NCBI RefSeq assembly: GCF_902705875.1
Contig: NZ_CACSIK010000001.1
Coordinates: 1,752,615 to 1,816,614 of the forward strand
DNA: 64,000 bases
Origin: Zhongshania aliphaticivorans
GTDB taxonomy: Bacteria; Pseudomonadota; Gammaproteobacteria; Pseudomonadales; Spongiibacteraceae
Reading direction: 5' to 3'
Under the pieces are notes generated by a model that saw only the letters and a program-made list of their open reading frames with translations, did no database searches and was not told the DNA's origin. Of this stretch, positions 53,675 to 62,073 are shown piece after piece. The translations under genes and the position numbers were made by a program. Each line of letters starts with the position of its first letter. The first letter of the stretch is position 1.

Positions 53675-54935
53675 GTTTGAGTAGACCCCATTGCTCTAAC
53701 AGGGAAATCGCCGTATCCACGCCATTTTCTTCAGCCACTTTTTGTGCAAGTTTATCGGCATTGATACGCATGCTTTCTTGGCTTGCATCTTCAATGGCTT
53801 TGGCTAATTGAGGTGCTGTTAATTCCGCTCGTTTTAACATTTTTGGTGCTACACCATTTTTTTGAAGACGCCATGCCCAAAAAGGTTGATCGCCAAAGAA
53901 GGGGACAACCACAGATGGAATTCCCGCTTTAATAGTGGCAGCCGTTGTTCCTGCGCCGCCGTGATGAACTGCTAAAGCAACTCTTGGGAATAACCAGTCA
54001 TGTGGCGCGGCATCAATAACTAAAACATTTGGATTGTTGTTTGCCTGTGATGTCAGCCCACCCCAACCGGTAGCGATGATAGCGCGGCGACCAGAGAGTG
54101 CTAGCGCATCGTAAATTATGGCACTTAAATTGTCTGTATCATCACTCAGCATACTGCCAAAACCGATATAGATAGGCTTCTCACCGTTAGCAAGAAATTG
54201 AACTAACTCATCGGAAGGACACCATTGTGATTCCCCTTCTAAATACCAATTCCCACAAACTTGTACACCAATAGGCCAAGTCAATGAAGGCGGTAATAAA
54301 GCAGGGCTATACCCGTACAGAATACGACGGTCTTGTTTTTTTTGTCGGTAATAAGGTCCATACCAAGGCAATGTGCTTAGTTTTAATTCAGACCTTACTG
54401 GACTGTAGGCAGCACTCAACATGCGCCAAGTCACTGCTCTTAATAGGTGATAGAGCATTTCATTGATAAAACCATTTCTAGGCTTTTCAGGCGGGGTTAA
54501 CATCATGGGCGGTATATCAGGGCAGGGCGTCACCGGTTGTAAATGTGTTTCTACAGCGGGAATATTGAGCGCTTCGCCCAAAGAGTTCGCTAAAACAGCC
54601 ATCATGCCATTGCCTAATAAAAGGTCTGCGCCCTCTGCAGCTGCTAGACCTTCTGTCGCCCAATGTTGAGACATGTCTTTAAGGTGGCGACGCGCCGTTG
54701 TCATTAACGCCAATGGATTAAGACCACGTTGAATAGCTCGCGGGTCCTTTGCCATGACTTCAAGAAAGTCGGCGGTGAGAGGCGCATAGCTAAGCCCCTG
54801 ACTTTTAACTAATGTCTCGCATGTTTTACCGCTAGCAATACAAACCTTATGGCCCTTCGCTTGTAAACCAAGCCCTAAGGCGATAAATGGACGAACATCA
54901 CCCTGGGTGCCAATACTAAAAATAGTAATATTCAT
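53646..54935 (-). CDS. GT1-family glycosyltransferase (UGT/MGT-like)
   Basis: A 429-residue GT-B glycosyltransferase of family GT1. The N-terminal FSIGTQGDVRPFIALGLGL is typical of the acceptor domain. The C-terminal nucleotide-sugar site has PHDWLFPRVALAVHHGGAGTTAATIKAGIPSVVVPFFGDQPFWAWRL, the signature of sterol and lipid or macrolide UDP-glycosyltransferases. It is 50 bp downstream of the NRPS gene and overlaps the PPTase. Together they suggest glycosylation of an NRPS-made lipid-like product. The exact sugar and acceptor are inferred. Confidence 0.9.
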   Translation of the reverse strand: MNITIFSIGTQGDVRPFIALGLGLQAKGHKVCIASGKTCETLVKSQGLSYAPLTADFLEVMAKDPRAIQRGLNPLALMTTARRHLKDMSQHWATEGLAAAEGADLLLGNGMMAVLANSLGEALNIPAVETHLQPVTPCPDIPPMMLTPPEKPRNGFINEMLYHLLRAVTWRMLSAAYSPVRSELKLSTLPWYGPYYRQKKQDRRILYGYSPALLPPSLTWPIGVQVCGNWYLEGESQWCPSDELVQFLANGEKPIYIGFGSMLSDDTDNLSAIIYDALALSGRRAIIATGWGGLTSQANNNPNVLVIDAAPHDWLFPRVALAVHHGGAGTTAATIKAGIPSVVVPFFGDQPFWAWRLQKNGVAPKMLKRAELTAPQLAKAIEDASQESMRINADKLAQKVAEENGVDTAISLLEQWGLLKHDSPSTAAA

Positions 54936-54985
54936 TTAAGCCTGTATTCACTCGTTGAGCAGACAATCTTGTTTAAGACGCTTTT

Positions 54986-57900
54986 TTAACCTTTTAGAGA
55001 CTCAGCAATTAAAGGACCAATAAGCTCCAATGGTTCAGCATCAAACATTTGTTGATGATGGCAACTAACCTGATGCACCGTTAACTCTCCTACATGGTTT
55101 TGCCAAACTTTGGCATTGTTATGTAGTAAATCACCTAGCTCTGTTTCAGCCGTTTGCGATGCGCCAATGAACAACATGTCTGCATTGACTTTACCCGGCG
55201 TAAAGCTGCGTGAAATAGCTAGGTTGTTCTCAATTATTTGCCGAACGCCCTCAATAATATTGCTGTTACTTTCCTGCATTTCCTTAACAAAAGGCAAGTT
55301 GTAAATATCGTATTCACGACACAGAAGTTCAGTGAGATCTTTCATTGTTTCTGAACCGACAGGGAGTGCATCACTCGGAAGTCCCATAAATAATAGGGCG
55401 CTTTTAACTAAGTGGCTTTCTTCATCACAATTCTGATCTTTTTGAACATAGGGGTAGGCATCTAAAATAGCGAGATAATTAATCGTTTCGCCATCTGCCT
55501 CTAGCCTTCTTGTGATTTCATGGGCCAACAATCCACCCATAGACCAGCCCAGCAAATGATATGGCCCTGCAGGTTGTACTCGCCGAATGTGGTCAATATA
55601 TTCTTTCGCCATTTCACCAATACTTTGCGGTAAAACAGTGGCGCTAGTCTCTAAGAACTCTGTGGCAAGCCCACGAGCTTGTATTCCATATAGGTTCTGA
55701 TCACTACTTAAATGGCGAGCCAAACCTGAGTAAGCCCAACTTAAACCGATAACAGGGTGAATACAAAAAAGTGGGGCAGATGTGCCTGTAGACTTTAATG
55801 GTAATATCATACCGAGAGGGTCAACAGCTTCTTGCTTTTCAATTTGCTCACTAAGTTCTGCAATGGTACTTGCTTCAAAAACTGCAGCTAGAGGTATATC
55901 GCGCTTCAATAATTCTCTCAACTTGGCAACCATTCTTGCTGCTGTAAGAGAATCACCACCCAAGTCAAAAAAGCTATCGTTAATGCCGACTTGCTCAACT
56001 TCAAATACTTCACACCACAATGCAGCTAACTGAGTTTCTAACGGCGTTCTTGGCGCCACATACGCGTGGGCATTCTGCCATATTGGCTCGGGGAGCGCTT
56101 TGCGATCTAACTTACCATTAACATTCGTCGGGAATTCACTCACATAAATAAACATGGAGGGAATCATATAATCAGGCAAGGTTTGTTCTAGATGTTTTTT
56201 AAGTAGTGCGGTATCAATTGCCTGTAACTCGCCATTTTCTAGTGCTAAAGGTAATACATAAGCAACCAATTTATTATTGCCGCAAGGAGCTGCCTGCAAA
56301 GTGACTACCGCTTGTCTTACACCATCACAGCGTTGAATATTTGCTTCTACCTCTTCGGCTTCAACCCGAAAGCCGCGTATTTTGATTTGAAAATCATTAC
56401 GGCCTAAGTATTCAAGTACGCCGTCATTACGCCAGCGAGCAAGATCACCCGTTTTATAAAGTCTTCCCTTACCAAATGGATTAGCTACAAAACGCTCCGC
56501 CGTGAGTTCAGGTCTATGTAAATACCCTTTTGCAACACCTTCACCACCAATATATAACTCACCAATAGCAGAAAGAGGGACTGGCTGCATTGCTTTATCA
56601 AGCACATAAACTGTCGTATTTTGAATAGGGCGACCGATTGGTGGTGAATCTAAATCATCGCCCTCTAAGCGCATGATGGTGGACCAGATAGTTGTTTCAG
56701 TTGGGCCATATAAATTGACAATAGGGTGGCCAAGTTTTCTCATTTTACGAGCCAATTGCGCAGGCAAAGCTTCGCCACCCACCAAGGGCCTAACATTGCG
56801 TAAGGCTTCATCCTCATCTGCGAGCAAGGCTTGCCAATGTGATGGTGTTGCTTGCATAACGCTTACATTTTGGTCTTGAATAAGCTTAACCAGCGCAGCA
56901 GGATCTTTCGCTACAACTCTGTCAGCGATAACCACTCGTGCCCCCAATATCAATGGAAGGTATAACTCTAGTACGGCAATGTCGAAAGCAACTGTTGTCA
57001 GGGCAAGTAATGTATCGTCGGTACTAATCTGTAATTCGGCCTGCATCGCCAATAAAAAATTGAGTAAACCTGAGTGGCTAATTTCTACGCCTTTAGGACG
57101 CCCCGTAGAGCCGGATGTGTAAATAACATAGGCGCTACTATCTCCTGTGACACAGTTAGAAACTGGCAAGGTATCTTTAACTTCTGGAAAAGTGATGGTA
57201 TCTAAATTAATTACATGATTACTGTCTGAAAATTGAGTATTGCTAATACTAGATGTGGACAAGGTAAGAGTAGGTTTACCCTCCTCAATAATCATTGCTA
57301 AACGTTCAGCGGGAGCGCAGGGATCTAGGGGTAAATATGCGGCGCCTGACTTCATAATTGCCAATAACGCTGCTGGCATAGACTCATCTCGGGGTAACGC
57401 TACAGCAACAATATCACCAGTGCCAATATTACGATCAATCAACAACTGAGTTATTTGATCAACTTGATATTGTAGAGCCTGATAACTGATAGCTTTATCG
57501 CCGCTAGTGACCGCAATCGCATCAGGTGTACGCGCTGCTTGTTCAGTAAATAGTAGAGGTAGGGATGTATTAGGTAGAGGTACCGCAGTGTTATTCCAAT
57601 CTACCAATAGCTGCTGCTTCTCAAGATCAGAAAGCAGGTTAATTTGACTGATTGGCGTCACAGGATCAGCCACAACTGCATTAATTAAGCGAACAAAACG
57701 ATCACGATGGGTATCCAAGTCTGGCTGAGTATAAAGCGCTGGGTTGGCATCAAAATCGACTCTCAGGCCGTCATGCTCACCTCGGTCATAAATAAAAACC
57801 GTTAAGTCTTCGACAGTGCCATTAGAAATGTTGTGGGCAAGACATTGATGACCGCCAAATCGTAAATCATAATCAAAAGGCTCAATATTTACGCCAACCC

Positions 57901-59059
57901 AAGATATTTGCTGGCCTTGACCAAGCAAGCCCAGTTCGCGACGAATATCTTCGTAGCGGAACTGTTGATGACGAAGAGACTGACGCACTGTTTTAGATAC
58001 TTGTGTGGCTAAACCGGCCAAATTTAATTGATCTGTCATTGCAAGGCGGATAGAAACAGCATTCGCCATCATCGACGGCGTGCTACGCATATCTCTGTTT
58101 GCGCGTGCGGTTACCGGCATACCAAACACCAAATCATCAGCGCCTGTCATACGATAAATATAAGCTGCAAATAAGCTAATTAATACTTGGGGTACGCTAG
58201 CTCCAACATCCTTACTCAGGATACGAAGCTCAGCACTTGCAGCAGTAGAAAGCCGTGCCGTACTTCTGCGCAAGCCACCGGCGCGTACCGCATTATGTCG
58301 TGTTAGCGAAACGGGGTCAGGTAAAGACTTTAATTGCTCTAGCCAATAAGCACGATCACGTTCATAACGAGGCGAGCTTTTATAGTGCGCTTCTTGCTGA
58401 TGTTGCGCATTTAAAGATAAAAAGGGATTGGGTCCTGCATCACGATTATCAACTAAGGCGTTATATATTTCGGCACAGCGCTTAGAAAGAATGCCAGCAC
58501 CAAAACCATCTAACACAACATGATGACTACGCTGATACCAAAAATAGCAGTTTTCATTAATTTTGAACAAGGCGCAAAACCACAGCGGGTCACAAGCGAG
58601 GTCGAGCGGTTGGCTAAGATCGTCCATCATCCATGCCTCAGCATCAGCACGGGGATCTTTAGCAGCACTCATATCAACAAAGGGAAATTCACCCTTATAT
58701 TTATCGAGTATTATCTGCTGAGGGCCATCTTCTGTATCATGAATTTCAACACGCGTTGTTTCAGCTTCTTGAGTGATTTGTTTTAGAGCGGCAATGAAAT
58801 TGCCTACATCAATATCGCCAAGAATTTCACAGTATTCCGCAATATTATAGACAGCATCTTTTGGGCCAATTTTTTCCCCAAACCATAAGCCACGCTGGGC
58901 CTGAGCTAAGGGTAAGAACTTTGTTTCCGGCGAAACCAGCGTACGCTGACTTGAACGCTCAATCTTTAATTCTTTAAATGCTTGCACAGATTGAGCCGCT
59001 TTATCAGCGGGATGAGCTAGTGCCGTAAGGCCCGATTTTGCGGCAATGCTTTCAGTCAT
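54986..59059 (-). CDS. One-module NRPS, C-A(Gly)-PCP-TE
   Basis: A 1357-residue EntF-like NRPS starting at the ATG at 59059; the TTG at 59113 would add 18 unrelated residues. The C domain spans about 45-475, with an intact catalytic HHVVLDG (His179, His180, Asp184). The A domain spans about 505-985; A3 is YTSGSTGRPKG, and the ten specificity residues read DILQLGLIWK, which I recognise as the glycine code. The PCP has LGGDSLTA (Ser1037), and the thioesterase has GWSMGG (Ser1173), Asp1200 and His1334/1335. It leads the operon NRPS-GT-PPTase. The expected product is an N-acyl-glycine type compound, released by the TE and glycosylated by the next gene. The upstream donor is not in the window. Not a siderophore synthetase by code (EntF uses Ser). 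Confidence 0.93.
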   Translation of the reverse strand: MTESIAAKSGLTALAHPADKAAQSVQAFKELKIERSSQRTLVSPETKFLPLAQAQRGLWFGEKIGPKDAVYNIAEYCEILGDIDVGNFIAALKQITQEAETTRVEIHDTEDGPQQIILDKYKGEFPFVDMSAAKDPRADAEAWMMDDLSQPLDLACDPLWFCALFKINENCYFWYQRSHHVVLDGFGAGILSKRCAEIYNALVDNRDAGPNPFLSLNAQHQQEAHYKSSPRYERDRAYWLEQLKSLPDPVSLTRHNAVRAGGLRRSTARLSTAASAELRILSKDVGASVPQVLISLFAAYIYRMTGADDLVFGMPVTARANRDMRSTPSMMANAVSIRLAMTDQLNLAGLATQVSKTVRQSLRHQQFRYEDIRRELGLLGQGQQISWVGVNIEPFDYDLRFGGHQCLAHNISNGTVEDLTVFIYDRGEHDGLRVDFDANPALYTQPDLDTHRDRFVRLINAVVADPVTPISQINLLSDLEKQQLLVDWNNTAVPLPNTSLPLLFTEQAARTPDAIAVTSGDKAISYQALQYQVDQITQLLIDRNIGTGDIVAVALPRDESMPAALLAIMKSGAAYLPLDPCAPAERLAMIIEEGKPTLTLSTSSISNTQFSDSNHVINLDTITFPEVKDTLPVSNCVTGDSSAYVIYTSGSTGRPKGVEISHSGLLNFLLAMQAELQISTDDTLLALTTVAFDIAVLELYLPLILGARVVIADRVVAKDPAALVKLIQDQNVSVMQATPSHWQALLADEDEALRNVRPLVGGEALPAQLARKMRKLGHPIVNLYGPTETTIWSTIMRLEGDDLDSPPIGRPIQNTTVYVLDKAMQPVPLSAIGELYIGGEGVAKGYLHRPELTAERFVANPFGKGRLYKTGDLARWRNDGVLEYLGRNDFQIKIRGFRVEAEEVEANIQRCDGVRQAVVTLQAAPCGNNKLVAYVLPLALENGELQAIDTALLKKHLEQTLPDYMIPSMFIYVSEFPTNVNGKLDRKALPEPIWQNAHAYVAPRTPLETQLAALWCEVFEVEQVGINDSFFDLGGDSLTAARMVAKLRELLKRDIPLAAVFEASTIAELSEQIEKQEAVDPLGMILPLKSTGTSAPLFCIHPVIGLSWAYSGLARHLSSDQNLYGIQARGLATEFLETSATVLPQSIGEMAKEYIDHIRRVQPAGPYHLLGWSMGGLLAHEITRRLEADGETINYLAILDAYPYVQKDQNCDEESHLVKSALLFMGLPSDALPVGSETMKDLTELLCREYDIYNLPFVKEMQESNSNIIEGVRQIIENNLAISRSFTPGKVNADMLFIGASQTAETELGDLLHNNAKVWQNHVGELTVHQVSCHHQQMFDAEPLELIGPLIAESLKG

Positions 59060-59582
59060 GGAGCTGCTCTCAAAAGTAGTAATACGTTTACTTAAGCAGA
59101 CGTAAACTAACAAATAGTTTTGTCTGGAATCACAGCGTCTTACAGGATACGGAAGAGCATATTGTCTAATTCAAAACATGCTTGGATGAACTCAATATTG
59201 ATGTCGACTTGTAAATTCATGACAAAAATATAGATAACAGCACTAGCACGTCCCGCTAAATTCCCCGTTCTCCTGCTGTCGGCTGCAGATACATAATACG
59301 TATTTATACCTACACTATAGTGTGACATAGTCCTCAGGAATGACTTTTGATTACATATAATTAACCTAAGAAATCACCGTAATACACAATATCCACGATG
59401 TGTGCAGTGCTCATATTCTATATATGTGTAATAGTGTTTGTGTGTCATAGTGCTTTTTATCGCGCAAACAAGCAGTTAGTGTTCTAAAAACACCTAAACG
59501 TTACCGTCGGTTAATAAAACAATTAAGCTTAAGAAGGCGGCATTTCCGCTGAATAACGGCTAGCAACCGAGGGTCTTATGGG
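59060..59582. other. 523-bp intergenic region upstream of the NRPS operon
   Basis: It contains the likely promoter of the NRPS-GT-PPTase operon, reading left. It includes a perfect 12-bp palindrome at 59312-59323 and a 10-bp one at 59295-59304. An open frame of 62 residues (59140-59328, minus strand) has no recognisable features, and I do not call it a gene. No RNA gene is recognised. Confidence 0.5.
59312..59323. promoter_or_regulatory. 12-bp palindrome upstream of the NRPS operon
   Basis: ACACTATAGTGT is a perfect palindrome about 250 bp upstream of the NRPS start. It is a possible operator; the regulator is unknown, and the significance is modest. Confidence 0.3.
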
Positions 59583-60584
59583 TTATTTCAACGCGTGTTT
59601 TACGAGATTATTTAACTTGTCACTGTAATTACGCAAAACAGGGTTCACATTTTTTCTTTGTTTTACTTCAATGGAATCTAATTGACCTATAAGGGGTAAA
59701 TCTAAAAGGCCTTCGAGGGAACGTATAGACTGAGCAGGGTCAGAAATAAGCGATTCGTAATCAATTTCAATTGCACGATCAGGCGGCATCGTTGACACCT
59801 CTTTTTTATAAACAGCCACTTGTCTCGCGACCTCTTTCGCCAATAAACCACGCGCTAAGCGCGCGCACATCTGGCGTCCAAGCACTTTGCGAAATGCTTT
59901 AAGACACACCCACACAGCATAGCCCTTACGATAGGAACGTCGACCATTGCCATCATCAAGTAAGATTTCCAAATAATCTTGTGGCCCCTCTAAATAAGAC
60001 AATAAGGCATTCAACATACTATTTAGAACAGAAATAGGTTCACGCGATATATAAATAAAACGCGCATCGGGGTAAAAGCTCAATATTTCCTCAGCATTGC
60101 CGGTATCCCAAGGATTTTTTAATAAAACCGCTTGTTTACCAGGGTTTACTGCTAATAATTTTCTACATATTGTCGAAAATAACGGCACATTATCAGCATT
60201 TAATTTAAAAGAACCTGATTTTTTCCTAAGCAGAAAACCATATTCTTCTACGGCATCAGCATCTACATGTGTCCCATCAATATTGCGATCTTTAACACCA
60301 AGAGCAGTAAAGTAGCTATTAAGTCGCTCCTTATCGCTTATGTCCGCGCCACTTTCCTCATTGTTAAGTAAGCGATCAAAATATAAAAGGTGGTACAGAC
60401 TTAAATGAGCAACTGGAAAGCACTTAGCAACACAATCGTATAAGAAAGTCGTTCCCGAACGGTGCAAGCCCATAATAAATACCGGACGAAGAGGGAAGTG
60501 CTTAATACTTTCCAATTTATCGGCATCTTCATTACACGTCGGAAAATTCGGGTCTATCATTGCATTCATGGTGTAATTCAGCAT
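59583..60584 (-). CDS. Sulfotransferase-family protein
   Basis: A 333-residue sulfotransferase-fold protein with the PAPS-binding P-loop-like FIMGLHRSGTTFLYD and the 3'-phosphate motif ISREPISVLNSML. Such enzymes move sulfate from PAPS to carbohydrate, lipid or steroid hydroxyls. It is upstream of the NRPS operon on the same strand, 523 bp away, so it may have its own promoter. The start is uncertain: ATGs at 60584, 60569 and 60560 all lack a clear ribosome site. Whether it sulfates the NRPS product is a guess. Confidence 0.85.
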   Translation of the reverse strand: MLNYTMNAMIDPNFPTCNEDADKLESIKHFPLRPVFIMGLHRSGTTFLYDCVAKCFPVAHLSLYHLLYFDRLLNNEESGADISDKERLNSYFTALGVKDRNIDGTHVDADAVEEYGFLLRKKSGSFKLNADNVPLFSTICRKLLAVNPGKQAVLLKNPWDTGNAEEILSFYPDARFIYISREPISVLNSMLNALLSYLEGPQDYLEILLDDGNGRRSYRKGYAVWVCLKAFRKVLGRQMCARLARGLLAKEVARQVAVYKKEVSTMPPDRAIEIDYESLISDPAQSIRSLEGLLDLPLIGQLDSIEVKQRKNVNPVLRNYSDKLNNLVKHALK

Positions 60585-60884
60585 TCTATTAAGGCGAGTA
60601 AAGGAACAGGCTATGTCTCAAACAATGTGAAGTGTACGCAAAATATAACCCAAAAAACCTGACCTTGTTAACAATAGTAAAGTTACTGCACTTAAGTACT
60701 ACTTTTTAAAGGTGATCAAATTTGGAAAGAAACCGCAGTTTAAGAGACAGTGATCAGGATTTGTGCTTGTTCCCTCTATAAATTGCACTAACAAATTGAC
60801 CTAAATTAGAAAGGACAAAAAAACATACATTAAGTAAGGCTTGGATAAACAAAATAACACGCTCCTGCAAAATTCCTTTACATA
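60585..60884. other. 300-bp region between sulfotransferase and recombinase
   Basis: AT-rich sequence with no recognisable gene. It should contain either the sulfotransferase promoter or the left end of the Tn3-like element, but I see no GGGG-type terminal inverted repeat here. Confidence 0.4.
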
Positions 60885-61934
60885 TCAAACGTTTCTATCC
60901 TTACCGCTAGAAGCACGCTTTTTATCATCAGTCTGTACATACACTGTATCAGTCGTAGACATACTCGCATGGCCAAGGTCTTCAGAAACATCTTTAAGTG
61001 CACGACCTCGTTCAATCTCTAAACTCGCACCGGTATGCCGAAGCCAATGTGAGGTTGCTTCTTTAAAATTGCTGGCATTGTCTTCACCGTAACGCAATTT
61101 CATCTGTTCGTAGGCTTGATCAAACACCTCTTGAACTAGCCGAGAAAGTTGCCTTGCCGTCATCCCGCCACGACCGCGAATTTTTTCGATAATAGGGTGG
61201 TTTTCACCAGTAACTGGCAGCTTATTTAGCCCGCGGTGGAGCCGATATCGGGTTAAGTAGCTTAGAAAACTAGCTGGTACCGTGATGTCTCGAACTTTTC
61301 GGCCTTTTCCATAGATTTTAAGCCACCAATTATTGTCATTATCCCTCCAGAAATGGCTCATTATAGGAGACCATTCTTTGCGATCTGAGTACTCGGATAT
61401 ACGCAAAAACAAGGTTTTTAGGGATGCGATAAGAAATAAGCTTCGTTCGTACCTAGAATCGTCATCAGCCATGGAAGTTGCGACGTCCAAGAGGAAGTTC
61501 CATTGGTCTTCAGTTAGCCGTTTTACATCTTTTACCTGGGTATCCTTAATGAAATATCGGCAGTCTTTTTTTGCTATTTGCACGGGGTTCCCATAGCAGT
61601 ATTCTTCATCGGTAAGATGCTTATAGAAGGCATTTATGGCGGTAAAGGTAGATTGTAAAGTTTCTTGTGATGGACGATATTTTTTCTTGTCAGGTTTTGA
61701 CTCGTCACCTTTGGCGACCATTAATTTGAAAGGAGTCCATTCGGTATTACTGGTGTAAAAACCACCTTTGATTATAAATTTGTCCACATTGGAATAACTG
61801 ATCCACGTTAATGGCGGCTTCCAACAAAAGTCGGCAAACTCAAGAATGTCAGCTTTTCGGTATTCATCAAGAGGTTTGTCTTTAATAAGAAACGCCCAAA
61901 GCAGAAATTTTTCAACTTCAGACCGGAATCGCAA
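60885..61934 (-). CDS. Tyrosine recombinase (integrase), N-terminus probably frameshifted
   Basis: A tyrosine site-specific recombinase. From the TTG at 61934 it has 349 residues, and the catalytic set is Arg178, Lys210, His297 and Arg300 (SHWLRHTG), His322 (DLGHASM) and Tyr332. It follows the Tn3-type transposase on the same strand, 32 bp after its stop if the frame at 62041 is used, so it may be the element's resolution enzyme, as with TnpI in Tn4430. The start at 61934 is only the first available codon: the preceding sequence in the same frame reads VAYIGRNKSEHTY, continuing the protein, and then hits a stop. A different frame upstream supplies a plausible N-terminus. Confidence 0.85.
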   Translation of the reverse strand: MRFRSEVEKFLLWAFLIKDKPLDEYRKADILEFADFCWKPPLTWISYSNVDKFIIKGGFYTSNTEWTPFKLMVAKGDESKPDKKKYRPSQETLQSTFTAINAFYKHLTDEEYCYGNPVQIAKKDCRYFIKDTQVKDVKRLTEDQWNFLLDVATSMADDDSRYERSLFLIASLKTLFLRISEYSDRKEWSPIMSHFWRDNDNNWWLKIYGKGRKVRDITVPASFLSYLTRYRLHRGLNKLPVTGENHPIIEKIRGRGGMTARQLSRLVQEVFDQAYEQMKLRYGEDNASNFKEATSHWLRHTGASLEIERGRALKDVSEDLGHASMSTTDTVYVQTDDKKRASSGKDRNV

Positions 61935-62041
61935 GTACGTGTGCTCTGATTTGTTCCGACCAATATAGGCAACTTAACAATATCGACCAAAATGTTGCGT
62001 GTTAATGAGGTCCGGCCGGCAAAAGTGTTGGATTTAGCCAC
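61935..62041 (-). pseudogene. N-terminal part of the tyrosine recombinase in a shifted frame
   Basis: From a GTG at 62041 the frame reads MAKSNTFAGRTSLTRNILVD and on to IVKLP. It then leaves the frame of the recombinase body near 61966-61978. In the body frame, VAYIGRNKSEHTYLRFRSEVE continues from just after a stop. Together they look like one N-terminus split by a single-base insertion or deletion (or an assembly error). Confidence 0.55.
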
Positions 62042-62073
62042 TTCGATCGTAAATCACTGATTATATTGAATAT

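Noticed and set aside
59140..59328. Possible 62-residue gene on the minus strand upstream of the NRPS
   Set aside because: No ribosome site of note, no recognisable features and AT-rich intergenic sequence; more likely chance.
60585..60884. Tn3 terminal inverted repeat (GGGG-type) downstream of the recombinase
   Set aside because: I looked for GGGG...TAAG-like ends and saw no match; the boundary remains unresolved.
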